Of a stretch of 64,000 nucleotides of DNA, positions 11,426-20,174 are shown one piece after another. Made by a program: the position numbers and the translations under genes. A model generated the notes under the pieces. The model worked only from the letters and a program-made list of their open reading frames with translations, ran no database searches and was not told where the DNA came from. Numbering within the stretch: position 1 is the stretch's first letter; each line of letters begins with the position of its first letter. Source of the DNA: Panicum virgatum. Lineage: Eukaryota > Streptophyta > Magnoliopsida > Poales > Poaceae. The stretch lies in contig NC_053149.1 in NCBI RefSeq assembly GCF_016808335.1, positions 56,349,922 to 56,413,921 of the forward strand. The letters run 5' to 3'.

Positions 11426-12664
11426 ATGGCAGGAGACGAAGGCATGACGGATGAAAAGCTGCAGGACATGCGGACACGAGTTGATGGACTGGCCGCGGAC
11501 ATGAAGACGATGCATGAACGGCTTGACTCGACGATCACGTCATCGACCGAGAGGTTCGATCAGCTCGACCTCGCTCAGATGGCCGCTAAGACCACGCTCG
11601 ACACCATCGTGGCACGGCTCGACACATTGTCCACATCGATCACAGAGTTACAGAAAGATTATGGCGGTGACACGGAACAGGAAGAGGGTACTCGCAGCGG
11701 TCGTGCCCGCCGTGTGGTACGTCATCAACCTAATGACTCATTTGCTAAGATTAAATTTAAAATTCCGTCTTTTAATGGCAAATATGATCCTGCTGCATAT
11801 CTTGATTGGGAACTAGAGGTCGACCAGAAATTTTCATGCCATGATATTCCTGTTAATTCTCAAGTTAAAGCTGCTATTAGTGAATTTACTGATTTTGCTT
11901 TAATTTGGTGGCGTGAATATAAACAAAAACATCCCACTCCCACCACTTGGACTCAATTAAAAGTTGCCATGCGACACAGATTTGTCCCTTCATATTATGC
12001 ACGAGATTTGCTTGAAAAAATGCAGTGCTTTCGACAAGGTCAACAGTCTGTTGAGGACTATTATCAGGAGTTACAAAAAGGTATGATTCGTTGTGGTTTG
12101 TTTGAGACAGATGACGCTGCTATGGCTCGTTTTCGTGGTGGTTTGAACCGCAAAATTCAGGACATCCTTGATTATAAAGAATATTCTGATATGACCACAT
12201 TGTTTGCATATGCTTGCAAAGCTGAACGTGAAGTGCAGGGACGCCGTTCGAAGACATATCCTAACTCTTTTGCAGGAAGAAGGCCGGCAACCAGCTCAGC
12301 GCCTGCTCTACCTGCGTCATCCACGACCAGCAGTACACCACGCGAGGGGTCGGCCAAATCTGCAGCACCCTCTCCCACAGGCGCTGTTCCTTCCACAGGA
12401 CGTACACGGGATATTCAGTGCCATCGTTGCAAAGGATTTGGGCACATGATTCGGGACTGCCCAAACAAGCGTACCTTGCTTATCCGTGACAATGGTGAGT
12501 ACTCTTCTGAAAGTGATTCCGAAGAACCTCGACATGCTATGCTTGCCACTGACCATGCAGCTAATGAGGAGGTACATGTCACCCCGGGCGATGCGGATAG
12601 GTATGAAAATCTTGTTGTGCAGCGTGTTCTTAGTACACAGGTCACCCAGCCCGAGAAAAATTAG
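11426..12664 (+). CDS. Gag polyprotein of the CRM-like element
   Basis: Encodes about 412 residues from the ATG at 11426 (the frame is open further upstream but has no ATG). An N-terminal coiled-coil-like region is followed by the retrotransposon gag domain, with signatures IPSFNGKYDPAAYLDWE, TWTQLKVAMRHRF and QSVEDYYQELQ. Near the C terminus lies a CCHC zinc knuckle (CHRCKGFGHMIRDC) that binds RNA in the particle. It ends at a TAG (12662-12664). The pol frame continues in the same register, so this stop may be an amber readthrough site or a disabling mutation. Confidence 0.88.
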   Translation: MAGDEGMTDEKLQDMRTRVDGLAADMKTMHERLDSTITSSTERFDQLDLAQMAAKTTLDTIVARLDTLSTSITELQKDYGGDTEQEEGTRSGRARRVVRHQPNDSFAKIKFKIPSFNGKYDPAAYLDWELEVDQKFSCHDIPVNSQVKAAISEFTDFALIWWREYKQKHPTPTTWTQLKVAMRHRFVPSYYARDLLEKMQCFRQGQQSVEDYYQELQKGMIRCGLFETDDAAMARFRGGLNRKIQDILDYKEYSDMTTLFAYACKAEREVQGRRSKTYPNSFAGRRPATSSAPALPASSTTSSTPREGSAKSAAPSPTGAVPSTGRTRDIQCHRCKGFGHMIRDCPNKRTLLIRDNGEYSSESDSEEPRHAMLATDHAANEEVHVTPGDADRYENLVVQRVLSTQVTQPEKN

Positions 12665-12694
12665 CGACACACTCTGTTCCATACAAAGGGCGTT

Positions 12695-14197
12695 GTGCAG
12701 GAGCGGTCGATTCGCATCATCATCGACAGCGGCAGCTGCAACAACTTGGCGAGTACCATGCTGGTCGAGAAGTTGTCATTACCCACTCGTAAGCATCCGA
12801 ATCCATATCACATTCAGTGGCTTAATGATGGTGGAAAAATTAGAGTAACACGGTCGGTGCGTGTCCCTTTCTCCATGGGTGCTTATTCTGATTTTGTCGA
12901 TTGTGATGTTATTCCCATGGAAGCATGCTCTTTGTTACTTGGTAGACCTTGGCAATACGATACTGATAGCTTGCATCATGGTCGTTCGAATCATTATTCT
13001 TTCATGTTTAAGGGTCAGAAAATAATTATACATCCAATGACACCTGAACAAATTGTTAAAGATGATCTTGCTCGAGCTGCTAGGAATGCTAAACAACTTG
13101 AACCATCACCATCGTCCTCTAATTCTGAAATCAAGTTGAATGCTCCTGTTTTACTTGCTACACGTGCTGATTTTGATGATCTCTGCGATGCTCATTTGCC
13201 CTGCTATGCACTTGTATGCTCTAGTGTGCTCGTTTCACTCGATGATGCACCGTCTTTGGATATTCCCCCTGTGGTTGCTAACCTTTTGCAGGAGTACGCT
13301 GATGTCTTTCCCAAGGACTTGCCATTGGGTCTTCCACCACTCCGTGGTATTGAGCACCAGATTGATCTCATTCCAGGCGCACAGCTTCCGAACCGCGCAC
13401 CGTACCGTACAAATCCAGATGAGACGAAGGAGATCCAGCGCCAGGTACAAGCGTTGCTCGACAAGGGTTACATCCGTGAGTCTCTTAGCCCTTGCTCAGT
13501 TCCTGTGTTACTTGTTCCAAAGAAAGATGGTTCATGGCGTATGTGTGTAGACTGTCGTGCTATTAATAACATCACCATTCGTTATCGATATCCTATACCA
13601 CGCCTTGATGATATGCTATATGAGCTTAGTGGTGCCATTATTTTCACTAAGATTGATTTGCGTAGTGGTTACCACCAGATTAGAATGAAACTGGGTGATG
13701 AATGGAAAACGGCTTTTAAAACGAAATTTGGGTTATATGAATGGTTGGTTATGCCGTTTGGATTGACTAATGCTCCCAGTACCTTTATGCGCTTAATGAA
13801 TGAAGTTCTAAGGCCTTTCATAGGATTGTTCGTTGTTGTCTATTTTGATGATATCCTGATTTACAGCAAGTCTATGCAAGAACATTTAGAACATTTGCGT
13901 GCTGTTTTTGATGCGTTGCGTACTGCTCACTTGTTTGGAAACATAGAAAAATGCATCTTTTGCACACAACGTGTCTCGTTTCTTGGCTATGTTGTTACTC
14001 CACAGGGCATTGAGGTGGACAGCAGCAAGATCGATGCCATTCGGGAATGGCCTACACCGACGACGGTCACGCAAATTCGGAGCTTTCTTGGACTTGCCGG
14101 TTTCTACCGTAGGTTCGTCCGTGACTTTAGTTCCATTGCAGCCCCTTTGCACGAGCTTACAAAGAAAGGTGCGCCATTTGCTTGGGGCGACTCGTAG
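12695..14197 (+). CDS. Pol part 1: protease and reverse transcriptase of the CRM-like element
   Basis: Same frame as gag; 12695 is simply the first possible in-frame start after the gag stop. The aspartic protease site (IIIDSGSCNN, about 12712-12741) comes first. The reverse transcriptase follows, with VPKKDGSWRMCVDCRAINN, the LPFG-type motif VMPFGLTNAPSTF and the catalytic YFDDIL (about 13840-13857). It is cut by a TAG at 14195-14197, right after the RT connection, within a segment that is normally continuous. Whether expression of the rest depends on readthrough is unknown. Confidence 0.85.
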   Translation: MQERSIRIIIDSGSCNNLASTMLVEKLSLPTRKHPNPYHIQWLNDGGKIRVTRSVRVPFSMGAYSDFVDCDVIPMEACSLLLGRPWQYDTDSLHHGRSNHYSFMFKGQKIIIHPMTPEQIVKDDLARAARNAKQLEPSPSSSNSEIKLNAPVLLATRADFDDLCDAHLPCYALVCSSVLVSLDDAPSLDIPPVVANLLQEYADVFPKDLPLGLPPLRGIEHQIDLIPGAQLPNRAPYRTNPDETKEIQRQVQALLDKGYIRESLSPCSVPVLLVPKKDGSWRMCVDCRAINNITIRYRYPIPRLDDMLYELSGAIIFTKIDLRSGYHQIRMKLGDEWKTAFKTKFGLYEWLVMPFGLTNAPSTFMRLMNEVLRPFIGLFVVVYFDDILIYSKSMQEHLEHLRAVFDALRTAHLFGNIEKCIFCTQRVSFLGYVVTPQGIEVDSSKIDAIREWPTPTTVTQIRSFLGLAGFYRRFVRDFSSIAAPLHELTKKGAPFAWGDS

Positions 14198-16072
14198 GAG
14201 GTAGCGTTCAACACTTTGAAAGATAAGTTAACACATGCTCCCCTCTTGCAATTGCCTGATTTTAATAAAGTGTTTGAGCTTGAATGTGATGCTAGCGGTA
14301 TTGGGCTAGGTGCTGTTTTGTTACAAGAAGGAAAACCGGTTGCTTATTTTAGTGAGAAATTAAGCGGTGCTAGCCTGAGATATTCTACTTATGATAAGGA
14401 GCTTTATGCTTTAGTTCGCACTTTGCAAACATGGCAGCACTATCTTTGGCATCGCGAGTTTATAATCCATTCTGATCATGAGGCTTTGAAACATATTCGT
14501 ACCCAAACAAATCTGAATCGTCGTCATGCTAATTGGGTAGAATTCATTGAGTCTTTCCCTTACATTATTAAACACAAGAATGGGAAGGAAAATGTCATTG
14601 CTGATGCTTTGTCTCGTCGATATACCATGCTATCCCAGTTAGATTTTAAAATATTTGGCTTGCAAACTGTGAAAGATCAATATGTCGATGATTCTGATTT
14701 TAAAGATGTCTTAGCTCATTGTATGAATGGCAAACCATGGGGCAAATTTCACATGCAGGATGGGTTCCTGTTTCGCGCTAACAAGCTGTGTGTTCCAGCA
14801 AGCTCGGTTCGTCTTTTGTTGTTACAGGAAGCACACGGAGGCGGTCTCATGGGACACTTTGGCGTCTACAAGACGCATGAGGTGCTAGCCGCTCACTTCT
14901 TTTGGCCCCGGATGCGCCGTGATGTCGAGCGCCTTGTTGCCCGCTGCACTACTTGTCAGAAAGCTAAGTCACGACTGAACAACCATGGTTTGTATATGCC
15001 TTTGCCTGTCCCTACTTCCCCTTGGCTTGATATTTCTATGGACTTTGTTTTGGGATTGCCTAGAACTAAGAAGGGGAGGGATAGCATTTTCGTGGTTGTT
15101 GATAGATTCTCCAAAATGGCTCATTTTATACCATGTCATAAGACTGATGATGCTAACAGTGTTGCTGAATTGTTCTTTCGAGAGATTATTCATTTGCATG
15201 GTATTCCGAATACAATAGTCTCTGATCGTGATGCTAAGTTTCTCAGTCATTTTTGGAGATCACTTTGGAATAAATTGGGAACTAAATTGCTGTTTAGCAC
15301 AACTTGTCACCCTCAGACTGATGGACAAACTGAGGTGGTTAATAGAACCTTGTCAACCATGCTTAGGGCTGTTTTAGACAAAAATTTGAAACGTTGGGAA
15401 GATTGTTTGCCTCATATTGAATTTGCGTACAATCGTGCCACACATTCTTCTACAAAGATGTGCCCTTTTCAGATTGTTTATGGTTACATTCCTCGGGCGC
15501 CTATTGATTTATTTTCGCTTGATGCTGAGGGCGCCCCACATATAGATGCTGTTACACATGTTGAACACATGCTTAACCTCCATGAACAAACACAACAAAA
15601 CATTGCTGCTACTAATGCTAAGTATCAGGTTGCTGGTAGTAAAGGAAGAAAACATGTTACTTTTGAACCAGGTGATATGGTTTGGTTGCATTTGCGAAAG
15701 GATCGTTTTCCTACTTTGCGTCGTTCTAAATTGATGCCTCGTGCTGCTGGTCCTTTTAAGGTGCTAACCAAGATTAATGATAATGCTTATGTTCTTGACC
15801 TGCCTGCGGAGTTTGGTGTTTCCACTAGTTTTAATGTTGCAGATTTAAAACCATATGCGGGCGAGGATGAGGAGTTGCCGTCGAGGACGACTTCAGTTCA
15901 AGAAGGGGAGGATAATGAGGACACCACGAGTACGTCTACACCAGCAGCACCTTCTCTAGCGTCTCCAGATGCACCTCCACCCCAGGCGCCACCTTCTGGG
16001 CCAATCACTCGGGCTCGTGCAAGAGAATTGAACTTCGTCATGCTACTGAAGAATGAAGGCCCAGAAGAATAG
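14198..16072 (+). CDS. Pol part 2: RNase H and integrase of the CRM-like element, overlapping the 3' LTR
   Basis: Continues in the pol frame after the TAG at 14195-14197; the first in-frame ATG is at 14216. RNase H begins at ELECDASGIGLGAVL. The integrase has an HHCC zinc finger (HFGVYKTHEVLAAH with CTTCQKAK), a DDE core (SMDFVLGLPRTKKG, IVSDRDAKF, TDGQTEVVNRTL) and a GPF-type C-terminal module (RAAGPFKVLTKIND). The last 53 or so codons lie inside the 3' LTR and end with GPITRARARELNFVMLLKNE, in the position where CRM elements carry their targeting tail instead of a classical chromodomain. Confidence 0.85.
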   Translation, partial: EVAFNTLKDKLTHAPLLQLPDFNKVFELECDASGIGLGAVLLQEGKPVAYFSEKLSGASLRYSTYDKELYALVRTLQTWQHYLWHREFIIHSDHEALKHIRTQTNLNRRHANWVEFIESFPYIIKHKNGKENVIADALSRRYTMLSQLDFKIFGLQTVKDQYVDDSDFKDVLAHCMNGKPWGKFHMQDGFLFRANKLCVPASSVRLLLLQEAHGGGLMGHFGVYKTHEVLAAHFFWPRMRRDVERLVARCTTCQKAKSRLNNHGLYMPLPVPTSPWLDISMDFVLGLPRTKKGRDSIFVVVDRFSKMAHFIPCHKTDDANSVAELFFREIIHLHGIPNTIVSDRDAKFLSHFWRSLWNKLGTKLLFSTTCHPQTDGQTEVVNRTLSTMLRAVLDKNLKRWEDCLPHIEFAYNRATHSSTKMCPFQIVYGYIPRAPIDLFSLDAEGAPHIDAVTHVEHMLNLHEQTQQNIAATNAKYQVAGSKGRKHVTFEPGDMVWLHLRKDRFPTLRRSKLMPRAAGPFKVLTKINDNAYVLDLPAEFGVSTSFNVADLKPYAGEDEELPSRTTSVQEGEDNEDTTSTSTPAAPSLASPDAPPPQAPPSGPITRARARELNFVMLLKNEGPEE

Positions 16073-16550
16073 AAGCTGGCCCAACAGAGGCCCTTGTGTG
16101 GGCGCCTAGGGCTGCGCCCTCCCCCTTTGCCCTGGACACCAGGGGCGGCGCCCCATCTCCTGGCCGCCCTTCCCTAGGGGCTGCGCCCCCTCTCCCTCTA
16201 TTTATAGAGAAGTTTCTTTTCAATTCAGACTTGAGTTTTGTTTTACATCTAGCTTTAGCTACTCTGGAACACGCGCAAATCAGCGCTGTCCTCGTGTATT
16301 CAGAACTCCACCTTCGAGAGATAATCAGATTGCTCGCATCCTTTTCTTGTTCGTTCTTCGATTGCGGACAGGAAACGATCTTCGTGATCAGGCTGATCTT
16401 GCATCAACAAGGTCGGTAACCACAGGGAGTTGGTTCAGCGATTGCATTGGCGCTTCGGGTTCGCTCGTCGTAGTCGGATCGTGAGGGTCATCTTCCGCCA
16501 AGTCGAATTTATCCCCACTCACCGAAAGATCGGGCACTTCGGCTCTATCA
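15913..16550 (+). repeat. 3' LTR of the CRM-like element (starts TA instead of TG)
   Basis: Identical to 9693-10330 by eye, except that the canonical terminal TG is TA here. It is preceded by the polypurine tract AGAAGGGGAGGA and followed by the GGACC target duplication. It contains the pol stop codon at 16070-16072. Confidence 0.92.
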
Positions 16551-19102
16551 GGACCGACGTCAGCAGCATCGTGAAGTGCATTCTGAGGACACTTCTTGTA
16601 GTTGTGACTCAATGATCCACATTGGCTGCAACGTTTTTGTGCCTTACTTGCTTCCGACTCGTCCATACCATTCCGAATACGACGTGTCTGACGGCGGCCT
16701 TTGCCTTTCTTAGTGGCTGGATCAGGAATAAACATCTTATTCTCATTATCCTGAGTGAAAGGCCCCACAATTCCAATCCCGTATACCTCATGTCCCCATG
16801 TGGATACAGCTGCTTCCTTGCTAAAGTACGGTGAAACAAATAGTCCTGGCTGTAACGCAGACTCTGCACATGCCGCAATGAGATGGGAGCATGGCATATG
16901 CAATAACTTAGGCTTCATGCAGGAGCAGAATGCTTTGCCATCAACTGTAATCAAACTCTCCTGTACCACTCTATCTCTACGGATACCACGACCACTTCTA
17001 TCCTTACATAGAACCTCAAATCTATGCTCCATTGTACCTGTGGATATGACGCGGTGCAGTTTTGCCTTTTCAATCTTCTCTTGCATATATTGTGTCACTC
17101 TTTTGCAAAACTGAATTTGGGGGTTGCTGATGTTTATGCTTGCAGCCGTGTAACGCTCTCTGAAATACTTCATGCACCCATACATGATGAACTCAACAAT
17201 TCCCACAAGTGGAAAGGCACGACAAGAACGCATAACCATATTGAAACACTCTGCATGGTTCGTTGTCTGAATACCATACCGTATTCCGTTGGTATCATAA
17301 AGGAATGACCATTTCTCCTTAGGTGCACCTCGAATCCAGTGTGAAAATGGCTTCTCAATTGAATCCCTAGCCTCTGCAGCCTGACTCGTGCCTGCTCCTG
17401 ATGCCCTTACCTTCACTAGCTCTGCAGTAAACTGATCAAGCATCTGCCATAATGCATTGAATTTTCTCTGTTGATTTTGGGTACACAACCTCTTAAACAG
17501 GTTCTTAAGATCCTTGTTCTTGAAGTGTTCATAGAAGTTTGCACCCATATGCCTAATGCACCACCTGTGTTGGACATCAGGCCATAATGGAGGCGTTGTC
17601 GCAGTTCCACATTGCAATTTCAGTATTGATTGCAGGATACCTGCATGCCTATCACTAATAAGGCACACATCTGGACGTGCAGCAACAACATGATTCTTCA
17701 CTCGTTCAAGGAACCAATACCAACTGTCTATGTTCTCATTCTCAACAAATGCAAATGCGAGCGGAACAATTTGGTTGTTACAATCTACACCGATTGCGGT
17801 GAGTATCTGACCTTTATACCTTCCAGTCAAAAATGTGCCATCAATGCAGATCACCGGAAGACAAAACTGAAATGCTCTAACAGAAGCACCTATGCAAAAG
17901 AAGGCTCGTTGCATAATTCTTTGTCCCCTAGTCACGGCTGGTAAAAGGTATGTGTCATAAAAGCTTCCAGGATTTCTAGCAGCAACCTGGGATAACATAC
18001 GAGGTAGGTTATCATATGATGCCTCGTATGTGCCGAACCGCATCTCGAACACCCTTTGTTTAGCCCGCCATGCCTTCAAATAACTGATGGTGTACTGATA
18101 AGTCTGCTCAATGTGTCGAATAATCATTTTTGGCTCATAATTTAGGTTGTCCATAATAAACCCATACATTTGCTTTGCAACAAAGTCGCATGATATATTG
18201 CGATGCGAGGGAATAACTTCTGACAGTAAACAAGTGTGCTCTGTGACAATGGAACATTTCCAGTTTGACTTCCATTTTCCCTTGAATGCATGTACTCGTC
18301 ATGGACATCCAGCATTCACACACTTCACCTCATATTCTTTACTGCCAGACTTCACGACTCTGAATTCTCATTTCAATGAGATTGCCCATAGTCTCACAGC
18401 ATCTTTTACGGCTTCAATGTTTGGATATGTTGCACCTTGCACTACCTCATTCCCTCTGTACTCCCACTCCTGATTTCGTACATCTTCTGCGATATGACTG
18501 CCAAAACCATGCTCTTTCCACTCTTTTGGCAATGAGTACTGCTCGTCATCAGATGAGTCCTCATATTCTTCCATCTCTATTGCGGTTTGGTCTTCTGCCT
18601 CCATCTCGTCCACAATGCTATGTATCCTCTCTCCCTCATCAGCAAGGCCCTGTGGTCCCATGTTTTGGTTTTCTGTCTCTTCTGACTCATCTTGCTCAAC
18701 ATAATTGGTCTCTCTTCGAATACTCGGAGTTCCTTGATCTGCACAATGTTGGATTTCATTTTGTGTCTCATCCCGGATTTGAACAAGAATGGCCAGAGGC
18801 CACCCACGCTCTAGAGCTGCTTGCATGTACTTCTGCCAGTCATCAGTGCTGTGTATCATCATTAATTCCCATAATTCACTTTCTACCTCCCAATTAACAA
18901 GAGACTGGACAGTGATCACATGTGTCAACGGATCAACATGGAACCCACGCTGCAGCCACTTACATATGGAACCAAAACTCCTTTCCAGAGATTTATCTAT
19001 GCCGCTAGATGTGCGCTTAAAGGCAGAAAGATCTACTCCATTTGGCCCATACATAACATTGTATTCACCATAAAATACTTGAAACTGCATTTTGCTCGAC
19101 AT
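16551..19102 (-). pseudogene. MURA-type transposase of the MULE, disabled
   Basis: One minus-strand frame from the ATG at 19102 to the CRM insertion, with its last codons displaced to 9692-9603. Transposases of this family bind the TIRs and cut by a DDE mechanism. Order of parts: a PB1-like N terminus (QFQVFYGEYNVMYGPNGV); an acidic linker; the MuDR DNA-binding domain around 18460-18210; the MULE DDE domain with Asp in CIDGTFLTGRYKG (about 17842), Asp in LISDRHAG (about 17653) and Glu in TTNHAECFN (about 17251), plus the C-x2-H motif WCIRHMG; a SWIM zinc finger (CSCMKPKLLHMPCSH); and a CCHC knuckle (CSQCGSLSHNYKKC). Two in-frame TGA codons, at 18368-18370 and 18299-18301, fall in the DNA-binding domain, each where a single transition would explain the stop. 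An open frame from 18169 could still encode the catalytic part, then read into the LTR to a stop at 16388. Confidence 0.88.
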
Positions 19103-19701
19103 ATCTGTATATCACATAATACTTATCGAGTTATACTCTTTACTTCACTACCTTATTCAATAATCCGTAAAAACTAAGTATGGAATTCAACTATAACGTA
19201 TAAGTATTCATAACTACGTGATGACTCTCGAATTCTATACTGCATATGCCAAATTCTATTCTAAATCATAATTAATTTATAAACATGTCTCTAATAGCAC
19301 TGCAATTGTAATAATAAATGCGTAGAACTAATTTTGTAAACTAATTTACTACTACGTAACTACAAACTAAAGTATCATTGAACTCCTACTTAAATGGATC
19401 TACTATAGCACTAATTAAATTAAATTACTCATATTTAAATACGTAGTACTTAAATATAACAATATTTAAACTAAATGTACTAACCTGCAGATCACAAGTG
19501 CTGAATCCGGCAGGGCTTCGCCGCTTTTCTTCTCCTCACTCCTCACTTTTTTTTCTGGATTTTTGGTGGAATTTTCGGGCTCAAATGAGGAGGGAAGGGG
19601 AGGGCTGGGGCTTTTATAAGGGGGGAGACCCCGGTCGCCCGGGGGGGGGGGGGGGGGCGACAGGCCCCCTGCCGCGACTGTGAGCCGGGCCCAGTGGCGG
19701 T
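19103..19701. other. 5' non-coding region of the MULE transposase
   Basis: AT-rich and without convincing frames, followed by a GC-rich stretch with a homopolymer G run (about 19639-19657) just inside the right TIR. It presumably contains the MURA promoter and leader. A splice acceptor (TATACAG) lies directly before the ATG at 19102, so a 5' UTR intron is likely. Confidence 0.5.
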
Positions 19702-19920
19702 CGCCCGTGGGCCGGGTGACAGGCCCCTGTCGCCCCCCCAACGGGCGACAGGGCTTGTTTTTTTTCCTCCAGGGACTTCGTTGCAAATTTAAAAAAAAAA
19801 TTACACATTGGGCCTGTCGCCCTATGGGAGGGCGACCGGGGTATATTTTTGAAATTTTTGAAAACGGACATATATTTTTGAAATTTTAATTTTTTTAAAA
19901 TATAAAAAAGAAAAAAGTTC
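19702..19920. repeat. MULE right terminal inverted repeat
   Basis: Inverted copy of 6193-6414, followed by the 9-bp duplication AAAGAGTAT at 19921-19929. Confidence 0.9.
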
Positions 19921-20174
19921 AAAGAGTATTCGGCTGCGTCCCTCTTATTTGCGCCTAGCTGACCAAATTTTCCTCTAAAAAAAAAAGTTGACCAAATTTA
20001 ACTTTGACCGACCCCAAACAATTTTCAATTGTTACGTAATGAGCTGACTAGATTCGCATCAAGATCAACTTTGTAGCATTCCGAGCTGACGAATGACAAT
20101 TGAATCTGTATACTTCCTCCCTCTGTTTCTTTACACATGGGTGTCGCGTGCCGTGAGCTACAGCGAAGCTAGGA

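Larger units (their letters stand above)
9693..16550 (+). mobile_element. CRM-like Ty3/gypsy LTR retrotransposon nested in the MULE
   Basis: A complete 6858-bp element: LTRs 9693-10330 and 15913-16550 (638 bp each), a methionine-tRNA-type primer site (TGGTATCAGG from 10333) and a polypurine tract (AGAAGGGGAGGA) just before the 3' LTR. It is flanked by the 5-bp duplication GGACC (9688-9692 and 16551-16555). Gag and pol share one frame interrupted by two TAG codons. Pol runs into the 3' LTR and ends with GPITRARARELNF. An LTR starting TGATGAGGACA, a coding region that ends inside the LTR, and this tail are features I associate with the CRM (centromeric) clade of chromoviruses. The clade assignment is from memory and not tested phylogenetically. 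The LTRs differ at a single base by eye, so the insertion is recent. Confidence 0.92.
6193..19920 (-). mobile_element. 13.7-kb Mutator-like element with MURA and PMD genes
   Basis: Long inverted ends (about 6193-6414 and 19702-19920) match closely, including the blocks around GTCCGTTTTCAAAAAT, CCCATAGGGCGACAGGCCC and TTTGCAACGAAGT. The element is flanked by identical 9-bp copies of AAAGAGTAT at 6184-6192 and 19921-19929. A 9-bp duplication is diagnostic of Mutator-like elements, and a MURA-type transposase lies inside on the minus strand. A plant-mobile-domain gene follows on the same strand. The element is split by a younger CRM-like retrotransposon (9693-16550), so its own length before that insertion was about 6.9 kb. 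Both genes carry disabling lesions, so this copy is not autonomous now, but its ends look intact and could be mobilised in trans. Confidence 0.93.
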
